Position numbers and translations under genes: made by a program
Shown here: piece after piece, positions 1-10,822 of the stretch
Layout of the letters: each line of letters starts with the position of its first letter
Position numbering within the stretch: the first letter of the stretch is position 1
Assembly (NCBI GenBank): GCA_025617745.1
Contig: CM046863.1
Coordinates: 6,012,015 to 6,076,014 of the forward strand
From: Heliocidaris erythrogramma
Lineage: Eukaryota > Echinodermata > Echinoidea > Camarodonta > Echinometridae
Length of the DNA: 64,000 nt
Direction of reading: 5' to 3'
The notes under the pieces: model-generated
What the model was told of the DNA's origin: nothing
The model's database searches: none
The model's input: only the letters and a program-made list of their open reading frames with translations

Positions 1-201
1 TTTAGCCACAGGGTGGTGCGGATGTGACAAAACCAGATGTGAACGGACATTTCAAACATTCACCAATAATACACAGATATGAGCCCATCATTAGTTATTA
101 AACAGTCTGCAAATTCAATTTTCAATCACAATGGGAATTTAATTATAAACAATTTCCTTTATGACAAGGTTCCACTGTATTTAATGTAGTACCTTTTTTA
201 C

Positions 202-363
202 CTGATGAGTATGATAGAGTAATTTGCATCTTTGATTCAACCTCTTCCCAACCTTCATTTTCCAAATCTTCTTGCTTTATGAAGTATGCCTGGTATTCCT
301 CATTTTCTCTCACTGGTGGTTCCTGCTTGATTTCTTTCTTGATCACTCTCAAGTTGTTCAGCT
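202..363 (-). CDS. candidate internal exon, unknown acidic/charged protein
   Basis: I do not recognise this gene. The minus strand carries a 162-nt open stretch bounded by an acceptor (TCTGATTTAG at 364-373) and a donor (CAG|GTAAAA, intron beginning at 201). Both boundaries fall in the same phase, so the exon would add 54 residues without shifting frame. The peptide is very charged and contains KKEIKQEPP and IKQEDLENEG. These resemble sumoylation-type (psi-K-x-E) acidic segments seen in transcription regulators, but no domain is visible. The reading frame stays open past the donor into the intron for a few residues. No partner exon could be identified on the minus strand nearby, so the call rests on splice signals and composition only. 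Confidence 0.4.
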
Positions 364-2105
364 CTAAATCAGATAAAAGGAAAATATTTGAGACATAGTA
401 TTTTATTAGGACTTCATAGATTTGTTTTTTCTTCTCGTTTTTGAATATATTTAAAACAGACCAGATTAGGGGCCTATACTATAGGCAATGAAAAGTTACA
501 CTGATTTTGAAATGTAGATCCATTTGTCGCCTGGGGATGGGGCCATGTAGCCCACTCACACTTATGCGAGGTTATTGGAGATAACCTCGCCCTCTGTACT
601 TTCATACCATGAGTAATTGCCTCCCATAGCAAGTGTGTGATATCTAGCACATATGTGACCCGTCACGACAAAATGAGACAGAAGTCGCTGGGCTAGAACT
701 TGAGAAAATTGGGCAAATCTTAACAAACTTCAAATTTCTTCATTTTTTTTTTCTTCGCTGATTTGAATCTCCAATGTTTCATGAATGCTCTGTAAAAAAA
801 TTGAGTCCTAAATATAACGGGAAAGGGTAGAAAAGGCAGTTTTTCTACGAGTGTTTTTTTCGGTCAACTCTTCTATTTTTTCGGACAGCTGGCTCGTGTC
901 AGAGCGAAAAGAAAGCCATCCGCTAGGCCCCGCCCCTAGCGACGCGTGGCTTTGTTCATTGGACGTTCGCAGTCACGTGATCTCTGTAAAAGAATTTGCA
1001 ACAAGTACATGTACTTAATAATGCTCGATCGCGCTGGCTCGCTCGTGCCGTCTTCAATTGTTCTGAAGATTAAGATCAGATATTGCTTCTGTTATCATCG
1101 CATTCGTACTGCATGTACTTCGGTCCCGTTATAATAAAGTACAATATTATCAATATTTCATTAATCATTATTTTTGGGAGTCTTTCTTGTTTCGTTTTGA
1201 GTGCAGGCTAAACAAAAATCTTTTTCTTCTTTCTCTGTTTCAGTTATCAGTACCTCCCCTCTATGTCTCTTTTTCTTTACAAGTTGATTATTTTGTTACT
1301 CTGCTCAGACTAGTATCACTTTAAAGAGAGTCAGAAAGTCCCAAGATCCCTTTGAAAGGGGGGGGGGGGGTGAACCAAATGAAATTCACGGTGACGGCGA
1401 ATGAAATGTGTTAGAATGTGATACATGTTCAGAATGAGAGAGAGAGAGAGAGGAATTCACTAATCATCTGGTGAGGGTGCGTGTGAAAATAATAGACAAA
1501 TTATTTAGCTCTATGAAAAGCAAAAAGAAAAAGTTGAAATTGAGAAGGTGGTAGATTTCGTAAAGCAAGACTCGACTAGCGCAGAGAATTGTTAATCGTC
1601 AATGAAAGATCTCTTCATTAATAGAAAAGAGTTGGCTTTCAAAACAGAAGTAAGAAGAACTGGAAGTTTTGATAGAACTGTGTGATTTAAAAGGAGAGAG
1701 GATTGTCAACTAGAGTGGAGTGAAAAGATGACTTACGAACAACGAAACTGTTGATACACGATAATAATAAGGGGTTAATTCTGTAACCCTTTGAAAAGCC
1801 GAAAAGAAAATAAGCCTTTTAACCAGAAATAAAAGTACATGTACATGATACAAGCGCGCGATTTAGGACAAAGAGAGAGAGAGAGAAAATCAACAATCGT
1901 CTCTTGCTGGAGGTGACTTAATCCTTGTTCTTTGCAAGGGGCGAATTCTCTATCTCTTAATAACATGGCGAAAAGAAAAGAAATTAGCTATATTAGACAC
2001 CAGTATACATTTTTTTTTTTTGGAGTAAACTAAAGAGCGGAGGGAATCGATGACTTTCAAGCTAGGACGCAGGTTATCTTCATCATGTTCATACGGCCAG
2101 TTAGC

Positions 2106-2257
2106 CAGGGGCGGATACAGGATTTTCAGAAAGGGGGGGGGGGGGGGCGCACACTGAGGAACCCTCCGTTTGACAAAGCCAAACGACCATCTGGGGGGTC
2201 TGGGGGCATACTTTGTCACACAAAACAGGGGGGCGCACGCCCCTTGCGCCGCCCCTG
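2106..2257. mobile_element. hAT-like MITE with CAGGGGCGGA terminus
   Basis: It begins CAGGGGCGGATACAGG and ends GCGCCGCCCCTG, giving an imperfect terminal inverted repeat, with a long G run just inside the left end. The terminus resembles hAT-superfamily MITEs common in marine invertebrates. The flanking 8-mers do not match cleanly, so the target duplication has decayed or the ends are slightly off. Confidence 0.45.
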
Positions 2258-2959
2258 CTAATTCTCTTATTCGTTTAAGCCGAACAGACAAAGAGTTAGC
2301 TTTCAAAATAGAATTAAAAAACAGTCGGAATTATGATACAGGTGAAAGATTTAGAAGGAGAGAGAGAATTGTCTGGGTGTCAATTTTTACAAAAAAACAG
2401 TTATCATTATTTATTTTTAAGCTCTAGTTAACTACAGCGGCGCTGAGAAGCAGTTTATCTCTATCCCGCTTTGGGACATGACGATAAAAAGCGGCCAATT
2501 CTATAACTCTTTTTAACAGACGAAAATAAAAGAAAATTATTTTTTTTAAACTAGAATGAAAAGGCCCTCGGTTGCGATAATGAAATTTGTTTTAATCTGA
2601 TTTGTTTTAAGCTTCAGTTAACTATTGGGCGGGGAGAAACGATGATTTTCAAGCTAAGATGCAGTTTGTCTTCGTCATGTTCATACCGCCAGTAAACATG
2701 ATGATAATTAGCGGCCAAATCTCTTATTCGTTAAAAAAGCCGAACAGACAAGAAAGAGTTAGCTTTCAAAATAGAATTAAGAAGAACAGTCGAAATTATG
2801 ATACAGGTGAAAGATTTAGAAGGAGAGAGAGAATTGTTCGGGCGTTTATCTTTATCCTGCTGTTGAACATGGGGAATTGATGATAAAAGAAATGAAGCTT
2901 TTTAACCATACAGAAAAGGACCTGTCTGGAGATTATGACACAAGCTCGTGATTGAGAAG

Positions 2960-3119
2960 CAGGGACCGCGGAACAGGTGGGCTGGGGGTGGCCCCCACGT
3001 TTTCCAGTAAGCACGTGCAAACGTATGGCAGTGCAAAAATGTGGTTATACAGGCAGCCCCCCCCCCCCCCCCCCCCCACCCCTATCCCCTCCACTTTCCA
3101 AGACGTTCCGCGGCCCCTG
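2960..3119. mobile_element. hAT-like MITE, CAGGGnCCGCGGAAC termini
   Basis: The terminal inverted repeat is CAGGGACCGCGGAAC at 2960 against GTTCCGCGGCCCCTG ending at 3119. A short direct repeat, AGAAG, lies on both sides (2955-2959, 3120-3124). A poly-C run of about 20 sits in the right half. It is non-coding. Confidence 0.55.
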
Positions 3120-4748
3120 AGAAGGACAATGAAAGAGAAGAAAAATCAATCGTCTGGCTAAGGCAGGATGTGACTTAATCCTTGTTCTTTGAAATGGGCG
3201 AATTCTATACCTCTTTGACATGGCGAAAAGAAAAGAAAGACGCTTTTATAAACATTTTTTTAAAGGTAGAACTAACTAGAGCAGGATACAATTTCTTTAT
3301 TATGATTCTGTTTCATTCCATCGTTGTTTAATCTGGTAACAAGTAAAGAGCGAACCGAAAAGAGAGTTAGCTTTCAAAAGAAAGAAATAAAACTGTCGAG
3401 ATTATGAAACAGGTGCGTGATGTAGAAGGAGAGAGAAAAAAATCAATAATCAATTCTCCAGCTTAAGAGAGCGATTTCTTTTGCTCTTTCACAAGACGAA
3501 AAGTAAAAAAATAAGCTTCATAAAATTATGCAGACATCAACGATCTCTGTCAATATTCTTTTTGGTAAAGACTAGTCTAATCAGTAAATTTGCCACAATT
3601 AAATGACTTTGCGTCAATCGAATCTAAGCTTTAAAAAGAAAGCAAATGACATTGAAAGAAATCAAGTTTACATGATTAATTTAGAAAAAAATATAATGAC
3701 ATAAAAACCTCTGAAAGTTTCAACTATAATCTAATACATTTCCCCGCACAAAATGACACACTTATAAACCTTTTGACTATAGCTAGGTTAGTCAACCCTT
3801 TAAGAAAATCGTACCGGCATAGGAAAGGCTCAACGAAAAAAGCATGAAGTTGATGCGGGAAGCTTTTTCAGTGCCGTGAAACTACATGATTTGTTCCCCT
3901 TTAAAGCGTTAGAATTCATGGCTTAAGTGAATTAAAATTCATGTTTTCATGAGAAGAAATCCTAACGAAACATAAGGACTAGTTTTTATTACAATTAATA
4001 AACGGTTGCTAAGGGCTTTATCCAAATCTAGTTGACATTACAAACGGAAAATGCTGCATGACTGCAAAACGGAAGTCGAACTTTGGAAGCGTTTTTCTCG
4101 AAGAAATACTTTGCCACAGCCCTACTTTACTCAAGATTCATAAGCTATTAACTCCACTAATACTCACTCCCTAGAGTTGAACTATATACCAAACTAAAGC
4201 TTATGAAACGGAGAATAATAATCAATAATAAAATACAATTTCAAAAAATGCGACTTCTGTCTCATTTTGACGTGACGGGTCACATATGTGGGTAGGAGAG
4301 GAGCAAGATCACCGGCCAAAAGCAGCCTGAAAATTTCACTTGATCAAGATGATAAAGATCCTATCAAAGAATCTGGCATGAGATTAGATGTTCTATCATT
4401 CTAAACTGTAGAAGGAAGTATTTGCTCAAAATTTTGCTGATTACCGGTATATTGTTTTTTTTACCTCTTCACCTACGAGGTCATGACCGCCGCCGAAATT
4501 GCCACAGCCTAGCTATACGAGGCTTCTTGGCGTATCACTCTGGTACTTGCCTACGGAGCTGTACATGGAATGCATATCATACTGTGGAGGCAGATATCAA
4601 CAAACAAATCTAGATCTAAATATCACCATTTCCCACATACCTGTACTGTGACACATGCAACCCACCCTCGGAGTTTGCTAAAGGGGTTACCTTCCAGGAT
4701 CAACTAAGATTGTAAAAATTGAATGAATAAAAAATAGAAAAAACATTT

Positions 4749-4870
4749 GGCAGGTGTAATCAGGTTTATTTACCTTGCATGTGTAACTTGTATACATGGG
4801 ACTACACAAATCTACCTTGCATAATAGTCCCATATACAAGTTACGCATGCAAGGTAAAAACACCTGTGCC
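4749..4870. mobile_element. short foldback (palindromic) element
   Basis: Two arms of about 45 nt, 'ttaccttgcatgtgtaac...' and '...gttacgcatgcaaggtaa', face each other across a short spacer. The outermost bases, GGCAGGTGT and ACACCTGTGCC, are also complementary. The whole 122 bp can fold into one hairpin. No target duplication is clear. Confidence 0.6.
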
Positions 4871-5143
4871 TTCTCGTGAAATAAGCCACCGGTCATCAAG
4901 TGTGTACACACAAAGTAAAGTCAATGGAGGATGTGAACCCTCATCTATAGGCGGCTTGTCTCGAATCGGTGGGTTGCGGGAGCGGGATGGGAGCGGGAAC
5001 GGGCACACCCTTTTGAGACAAGCCCCCCCCCCGGTTATCTCGAATGGACGCGTTCCCAGCGAGAAGTTCAATGGACGTGCCACTTCGAGACAACCGGGGG
5101 GGCTTTCCTCGAATGGGTGTGTTGAGTAGACTTTTGTAACAGT

Positions 5144-5436
5144 TTCGTCTGTTTAACAGTAAATTTTCACACTTTTTCTAGCTATGTCATGTCCATTCTG
5201 GCTTGCTTTCGCGACGGCTCTGTCAGTCTGCGTAAATAATGTGCATGTATTATGTACGTACATGCCTGATGTGTGCGTGCATATCATATATGACTTGTGG
5301 CCATTTTGCCTGCACCGTATACACAGTACCGGTATGCACATTATTTACGCAGACTGACAGAGCCGTCGCGAAAGCAAGCCAGAATGGACATGACATAAGT
5401 AGAAAAAGTGTGAAAATCTGCTGTTAAACAGACGAA
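5144..5436. mobile_element. palindromic MITE, TTCGTCTGTTTAACAG termini
   Basis: Arms of about 105 bp at 5144-5250 and 5335-5436 are almost perfectly complementary, running from TTCGTCTGTTTAACAG inward through a CGCGACGGCTCTGTCAG segment. The roughly 85-bp centre is alternating and CATG-rich. The arms give mirror-image open frames on both strands, which are by-products. I could not define a target duplication. Confidence 0.65.
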
Positions 5437-5826
5437 CCTTTGTCAAGACTAGAAAATCCAGGAGAGAAGACGGTGAGAATGAAATTGAAACGATTCAATT
5501 TCAACTTCAAGTGGCTTAGAATGTAAGAATTAAATGAAAAAATGAGGTTATTTTGATTGTGATGACGGTGAATATCATCTCTTCTTCCATCACTCCTTAT
5601 CTTTATCCTTCAATCGTTTCTCTATTTTTCTTTGTTATTCTTATGATTTTATCCTCCCATTTTTTTTCTTTCCACCTTTCCTTTGAGTTTGACCTTTGTT
5701 AATGTTATTCCATTTCCTTCCAGAATCCTCTCTTGAGACTCTTCCATGTCCATCTCTCCTGATCCTGCCCATCCTCTCTCCATCATTCATAGTTTGGCAT
5801 AATCGTGATATAGTCCCCACCATACC

Positions 5827-6533
5827 TAGCCAGGATTAGCTTCGTGAATGTAGAAAAAAAAATGGCTATACGCCTTCTACACACGAAGCTAGGCGTTATT
5901 ACCCAGCAATCAGATTCCGCACGGGGTAGTACGACATGAAAAATGCCCTGAAATCACACTTTTCTGATAATTTCCGCGCCCCACAGGCCCTTCCCCACAG
6001 CGTTTCCTCCTAGGGAAACGATTGCAATGACAATTTTGTTTTGATTGACTCTAATTTCAGTAAAAAATCCCCCAAAGAGCATAAGAAATTTCAGAGAACT
6101 CACCAGCGTTTGTGTATCCATGCCTCCGGGGTCATGCAGATCCAAAATAATTGAGCTAAATAATAAATCTACAAACAGCGCCTCATAGTTTCGATGATCG
6201 ACAGTGCCGCCATTTTGGATCTGCATGACCCCGGAGGCATGGATACACAAACGCTGGTGAGTTCTCTGAAATTTCTTATGCTCTTTGGGGGATTTTTTAC
6301 TGAAATTAGAGTCAATCAAAACAAAATTGTCATTGCAATCGTTTCCCTAGGAGGAAACGCTGTGGGGAAGGGCCTGTGGGGCGCGGAAATTATCAGAAAA
6401 GTGTGATTTCAGGGCATTTTTCATGTCGTACTACCCCGTGCGGAATCTGATTGCTGGGTAATAACGCCTAGCTTCGTGTGTAGAAGGCGTATAGCCATTT
6501 TTTTTTCTACATTCACGAAGCTAATCCTGGCTA
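5827..6533. mobile_element. 707-bp palindromic hAT-type MITE with 8-bp target duplication
   Basis: Left and right arms of about 315 bp are near-identical inverted copies around a spacer of roughly 75 bp (about 6147-6217). The termini are TAGCCAGGATTAGCTTCG and its exact complement. The 8-bp sequence ACCATACC lies immediately outside both ends (5819-5826 and 6534-6541), the target-duplication length typical of hAT transposons. The near-perfect arms suggest a young insertion. A truncated relative lies at 54916-55332. Mirror-image frames encoding 'GGNAVGKGLWGAEIIRKV' in both arms arise from the palindrome and are not a gene. Confidence 0.85.
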
Positions 6534-6903
6534 ACCATACCCTAACCTAGACAGCTGAAAACCGTCTGTTTCGGAGGAGTCTTTAACATTTTCTTATTTT
6601 TACCTTCTCCTCCTACACAGACGGCTACCCAACCTTCGCGGTAGATAAGGGGATCTTACAATACATGGCCTATGAGGAAATCCCCCCAAAAAGGGGGATC
6701 TGATTTTCCATCCCTATAAGCCATCCCCTTTCTCTAAAATTTCACATAGATGGTGCTAGGGTTCTCATATTTCAATACATCATAAAAAAACCCGAAAAAT
6801 ATACAGATAATTAACAAAATTTCGGACTTACTCTGGTTTGAACTCCCTTCGCACTGACTGACTGAGTATTCGCTGCGTTTTACTACACAATCTCTATACG
6901 CTT

Positions 6904-6944
6904 CCGACTAGGCCTACTTCCGGGTCATGTGATTATAACCAAGA
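6904..6944 (+). promoter_or_regulatory. compact TATA-less promoter: ETS site plus E-box
   Basis: ACTTCCGGG (6916-6924), an ETS-family consensus, is followed directly by TCATGTGAT, a USF/E-box-like site. An ATG in good context starts 12 nt further on. ETS plus E-box next to a start codon is typical of housekeeping promoters. Assignment is by motif only. Confidence 0.45.
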
Positions 6945-7025
6945 ATGGCTGTCAGCGACCCGCTACTGACGTGCAACTTCCATGCTTCAAATGATCAGAT
7001 TCGTGTACCAGACGAGGAATTTGGG
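6945..7025 (+). CDS. candidate first coding exon, unknown protein
   Basis: ATG at 6945 sits in a favourable context (aagaATGG) and opens 27 codons, MAVSDPLLTCNFHASNDQ followed by IRVPDEEFG. These end at a consensus donor, GGG|GTAAGA, in phase 0. I do not recognise the protein. The reading is supported by the promoter-like motifs just upstream, by balanced codon use, and by the coincidence of start and donor. No following exon on the plus strand could be identified. The presumed intron soon runs into telomere-like repeats and a MITE, so the rest of the gene may lie beyond large introns or be lost. Confidence 0.5.
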
Positions 7026-7236
7026 GTAAGAAATTTATTCAAGCATATTATATTACCGTTGTTCTCATTCTGAGTTGTTTATTTTAATAAAATAATGTAT
7101 TTATTGGAAAATGAAAATTCGTCCTTAGTCCCTGGTACAGAGTGAGAGACCGAGTTCAGTCTATGTAAGGAGGTGTAGTGAAGCAAGACGTAGTCCAGTG
7201 GAACACCCGACGAACAGAGACTGAAGCTTTCGGTCT

Positions 7237-7352
7237 AACCCTAACCCTAACCCTAACCCTAATCCTAAACCCTACCCTAACCCTAATCCTAATCCTAAAC
7301 CCTAACCCTAAAACCTAACCCTAATCCTAAACCCTAACCCTAATCCTAATCC
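7237..7352 (+). repeat. interstitial telomere-like (CCCTAA)n repeat
   Basis: About 115 bp of CCCTAA units with CCTAAT/CCTAAAC variants. It is the C-rich telomeric strand pattern at an internal site. The degenerate units suggest an old insertion or repair scar rather than a chromosome end. Confidence 0.85.
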
Positions 7353-7541
7353 TAAAAAAACTTAGATTTTTTTGAAGCGGGGACTATTTCACGATAATGC
7401 CCATAGTTTTTATTTGCATTATTATCCTATCATCTTCCCTTCCAAATCCAATTTTCATTAAATATTCTTATATATTCGTTAGCCTTCTCTTCTGAACTTT
7501 TAAAGCTAGCGCATCGATGCGATCATTGCGATGACAGGTTA

Positions 7542-8520
7542 TGCACTTATCAATTGTAAGACGCACCCCTCGACCCCCGGGAATGGTGCGTCACTTGTCA
7601 GATGTGAGTCGGATTTTCCTATACCATGACGCACCTGTGTGTCTCGACTATGACGGACCTTTTCTTACAATGACTGTGCCTGGACGAAAAAATATGACGC
7701 ACCAGTTCTAGACTTTGACTTACCATTGTGACGCACCCCGTCATGGTAAAGCTCCGCGCGCACGTGGCACGCTATGCATCGGCGCGGCGCTAGTATAGTA
7801 TTGCATGCATTGTTGATATCGACATGCATGCATGAACGCTAGCTGAAGACACAAACACACGTTATCATCCTGCACGCTATTGAGGCCGAGCTCGAGATAA
7901 GATTATCGGCGATGACATATGAAAATGTGCAGAAGTCACACAGTGCAATCGCTGACATTCTTGTGACGTCAACACATGAATATTCATGTCTCAATCCAGC
8001 CTAGCACAAATGCTACCGATCGCGATCATCGCGGCAAGAACCGAACCAGCCAACGCAGTGTTGGAACGAACGGGGTAAAAATAAACAAAGTAACGAAAAA
8101 TACCTTATTTCTTCCTTTTTTGAGAACCCAGACAGAAGACAGCATGAGAGAGGATTTGAGATCAATTATTATTATTTGGGGGTTTCCATTTTATTTGATG
8201 TCATCAAACTCGATTTTGGGCGCCCGGTGCGAAAGTATAGATTCCATGTCAATATATTTTTTTTTATATTCAAGGAGTTTGCATGTTTAAAAGCCCGGTA
8301 CGCGGTGAGTATTGCGCGGACAGACCCGTTTGTAAACATAGCGAGGCATTATGACGCACCCATGTAAAATGACCGACTATGACGCACCCCATTCTCCATG
8401 CTGTGACTGACCAAATGCTTCCATGACCATACCCTGCGTCATTCATTTGTTGGTAAATTACCCAACCATGACGCACCTTTCCCGGGGGTCGAGGGGTGCG
8501 TCTTACAATTGATAGGTGCA
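7542..8520. mobile_element. 979-bp TIR element with GACGCACC subterminal repeats
   Basis: The terminal inverted repeat of about 43 bp begins TGCACTTATCAATTGTAAG and continues through GACGCACCCCTCGACC to CCCGGGAA. The right copy ends at 8520. A TTA trinucleotide flanks both ends (7539-7541, 8521-8523), compatible with PIF/Harbinger-type insertion. GACGCACC recurs several times in both terminal regions in opposite orientations, as expected for subterminal transposase sites. No transposase is encoded. The interior is CpG-rich. Confidence 0.6.
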
Positions 8521-8592
8521 TTAGGTGGGCTTATTTTCACGAGGCCACAAATTTCCCGGCCGAGCCGAAGGCGAAGCTGCACAGACTGCACG

Positions 8593-8652
8593 TAACTCCA
8601 GGGAGCTCCGCGCCCGCCAACGGCGGCGGAGCTCCCTGGAGGCTGGAGTTAC
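8593..8652. mobile_element. 60-bp micro-palindrome with 8-bp target duplication
   Basis: The unit starts TAACTCCAGGGAGCTCC and ends with the complementary GGAGCTCCCTGGA, a 4-nt bulge and GGAGTTAC. It is flanked on both sides by the direct repeat ACTGCACG (8585-8592, 8653-8660). The same arm sequence recurs at 53141-53183 with a different flanking 8-mer, so the palindrome moved as a unit. Confidence 0.7.
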
Positions 8653-8869
8653 ACTGCACGTACATGTTGTAATGTAGGCGTATGCGTGTACCTTATTTAT
8701 TTGAATCATAATTACTTCTTACGACATGTAAAACGGTCAAAAGGGCCAACATAATGCCAATACTGTGTGTGAAAAACTCACCCATCATGCCCATATCTGG
8801 AATAAGAGATATCTTTTGCACCTTTCGAGAGCATTGGTTCATGATCTTGATTTCACACAAAACGGACAC

Positions 8870-9050
8870 TACTCAGGTGTTGTTACAAAGGCAAATAAAA
8901 AAGGAAATAATATAACGCCTTTAAAATGTAACCTATCAATCTCTATAGCACGATGACGACGTGTAGGCCAACGAGGTTTCGATGACAACTACCCGCATGT
9001 TGTTACAAAGGGAAATAAAACAGGGGAAAATGTAATGCCTTTGAGGTAGC
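8870..9050 (+). repeat. two-copy tandem duplication (~120 bp)
   Basis: 'tgttgttacaaaggcaaata' near 8877 and 'tgttgttacaaagggaaata' near 8998 begin two diverged copies that also share '...aatgcctttgaggt' and 'acgcctttaaaatgt'-like downstream parts. Just beyond, at 9167-9212, 'aatttgacta' repeats four times. No gene seen. Confidence 0.5.
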
Positions 9051-9494
9051 GAAAAACTTTCAGATGTACGTACATGTATTATAATTACATACGGGGAATA
9101 TACGAAGGCCAACAAGTTTTTGATAAATTAATTAACTGCCCTTATGTTGTCTATAGGCTCAATAAAATTTGACTAAAATTTGACTGGAATTTGACTAGAA
9201 TTTGACTAGAAGTGTAAAGGCATGAGCATATATTTCGGCATTCAGACATTTTAAGAGGCCTCGGACATACATTGTAGCTAGTTTCTGCTCATACTTCATC
9301 CTTTTTTTCTGTTTTTGTCACAATCAATTTGTAAAAAAATTTGCAGAACCATAAAAAGCAAATTTTGTCCACATTGTAGATTATTATATATAGTTATTGG
9401 CACCATGGTGCAATCATAGCATATAATAATTATTATTATGTCATCTCTTCTGATTTCATTTTTTACAAACCCTTTTGTATCCTCAGAACTATCT

Positions 9495-9545
9495 CTTACA
9501 CCCCCTCCTCTTCTCTCTCTCTCTCTCTCTCTGTCTCTCTTCCTC
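9495..9545 (+). repeat. (CT)n microsatellite
   Basis: A pyrimidine tract of CT units. The surrounding 9060-9840 holds no recognisable gene or element. Confidence 0.9.
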
Positions 9546-9839
9546 CAGCTGCCTCCCTCCACAATAATTGAATTTGTAGCATTATATACCACACACACAC
9601 AAACACCCACATAGATAAACACTCTTGATCATGCTCAGTGGTAACTGTTTTTAGCCAACTAATAATATTAACTTCTCAATAGACCTACATGTATTTCAAT
9701 TTATGCATGTTTCTCTCCAGAATCCTTAGTTACCAACTATTTAGTGCAACTGCTATGCATAATGGAATCTCTATGGATGGAATCCATTCTCCATACATTA
9801 GCTGCTGCTATGTGGGGCAAGGCTCTGGCAAGTTTTATG

Positions 9840-10060
9840 TGTCAAGAGAAACTTTTGTTCAAGTATGCATAAAATTAGTAAACACATCTATAGACCTGTT
9901 CACAAATATATTCAAATTTATTCATACTTTTAAAACAAAGGTTGTTCTTGATAACCTGAAAGCTTGTCAGAGTCTGTCAGACATAGCAACAAGTAATGTA
10001 TGCAAACCAGATTCCCAGTATTGTAGTTCATTCATTAATAACAGGTTAATGGAATACCTC
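9840..10060 (+). repeat. dispersed repeat, partner of 55850-56035
   Basis: The core 'aaacaaaggttgttcttgat' is followed by AACCTGAAAGCTTG, then a GTATGCAAACCAGATTCC stretch and 'taacaggttaa'. All recur in the same order near 55924-56035. The family's coding status is unknown; the open frame here is not preserved in the other copy. Confidence 0.6.
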
Positions 10061-10164
10061 GTTTCTAAGTCCCCAGGAAAGAAACATCCATAAATTTGAA
10101 TAACTTTGTAAACAGGTCTATTCAATATGTTCACATCGCCAAACTGACTCCAAACCAGCCAATT

Positions 10165-10425
10165 CAGAGGTACATGCACTATGAACATGGCGAACAAAGA
10201 AGCAGACAATATACAGCTCCTCATTGTACCTTCCACAATTGCCCTAATAGACAAAAGAACATCCCTTCATTGCTATTATGTAAAATATGTAGAACAGGTG
10301 TCACATGCATATTCACCTGTTCTACTTATTTCACATAACAGTAATGAAGGGATGTTCTTTTGTCTTACCAGAGCAATTGTGGAAGGTACAATGAGGAGCT
10401 GTATATTTTGTCAAAGTGATGTATG
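10165..10425. mobile_element. palindromic repeat, family A copy 1
   Basis: Left arm 'gctcctcattgtaccttcca' ... 'aaagaacatcccttcattgc' and the complementary right arm flank a centre with GAACAGGTG/CACCTGTTC. A diverged copy with the same arm order is at 45725-45970. The peptides 'RAIVEGTMRSCI' readable from both strands are palindrome by-products. Confidence 0.65.
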
Positions 10426-10789
10426 TTGTCAGTCTGCTGTCGGTCTTGTTGGTGTGGCTGGGGCACAAGGGAAACACATGTTTAAAAAAATGTCATCACT
10501 CACATCCAATGAAATTAGAAAATTATTCCTTTATTTTGCTGAGCATCAAGGAACAGCATCAATAATTGTTAAACTAAAATACATGTATAAGTTTTCTTTT
10601 TACACTACAATAAACACAAAGAGTGATCTATCTTCACAAGAAATGTATTGCATTTTGGCATAACGGTCAGAGTTTCAAAAGGAGCGTACCGATAGATATC
10701 AGATAATAAATTACCCGTATCTAAATCTTATTAATGTATGGTATTATTTATAAAACTTTCGGTCATATCAAGAGATAGATAACAGGTTG

Positions 10790-10822
10790 GTTTTTTTTTT
10801 TTTTTTTGGGGGGGGGGGGGGC
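10790..10822 (+). repeat. T-run/G-run junction
   Basis: A run of about 17 T is followed by about 14 G, then GCGGGC. A similar T/G junction occurs at 19191-19214. Confidence 0.9.

Larger units (their letters stand above)
1600..3460. repeat. diverged tandem units inside the TGTGACCC element
   Basis: The phrase 'agttagctttcaaaa...aaggagagagagaattgt' recurs in degenerate form near 1625-1705, 2290-2372, 2757-2836 and 3365-3440. 'aatccttgttcttt' followed by 'gggcgaattct' recurs near 1920 and 3178. The units are roughly 450-650 bp apart and interrupted by G/C homopolymers and MITEs. No coding potential was seen. Confidence 0.6.
654..4284. mobile_element. large non-autonomous TA-flanked element, TGTGACCC termini
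   Basis: The two ends are an inverted repeat of about 35 bp: TGTGACCCGTCACG at 654 and its complement ending at 4284. Both continue through a matching AAAATGAGACAGAAGTCGC segment. Each end abuts a TA dinucleotide (652-653 and 4285-4286), as expected for Tc1/mariner-type insertion. No transposase-like reading frame is present in the 3.6 kb. The interior is diverged tandem sequence plus two smaller MITEs. The element at 12731-13398 starts and ends with the same TGTGACCC motif, which supports a family rather than a chance pairing. Confidence 0.6.

Noticed and set aside
4841..5129. Frames of 80 and 116 residues on opposite strands
   Set aside because: They cross a G/C-rich inverted segment and a foldback element; no domain, start context or splice evidence.
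5954..6406. Two matching frames on opposite strands sharing 'VSLGGNAVGKGLWGAEIIRKV'
   Set aside because: They are mirror images produced by the palindromic MITE, with no codon-like substitution pattern and no second copy preserving the frame.
9689..10663. Frames of 134 and 160 residues suggesting a small gene
   Set aside because: They lie on dispersed and palindromic repeats whose other copies (45.7 and 55.9 kb) do not keep the frames.
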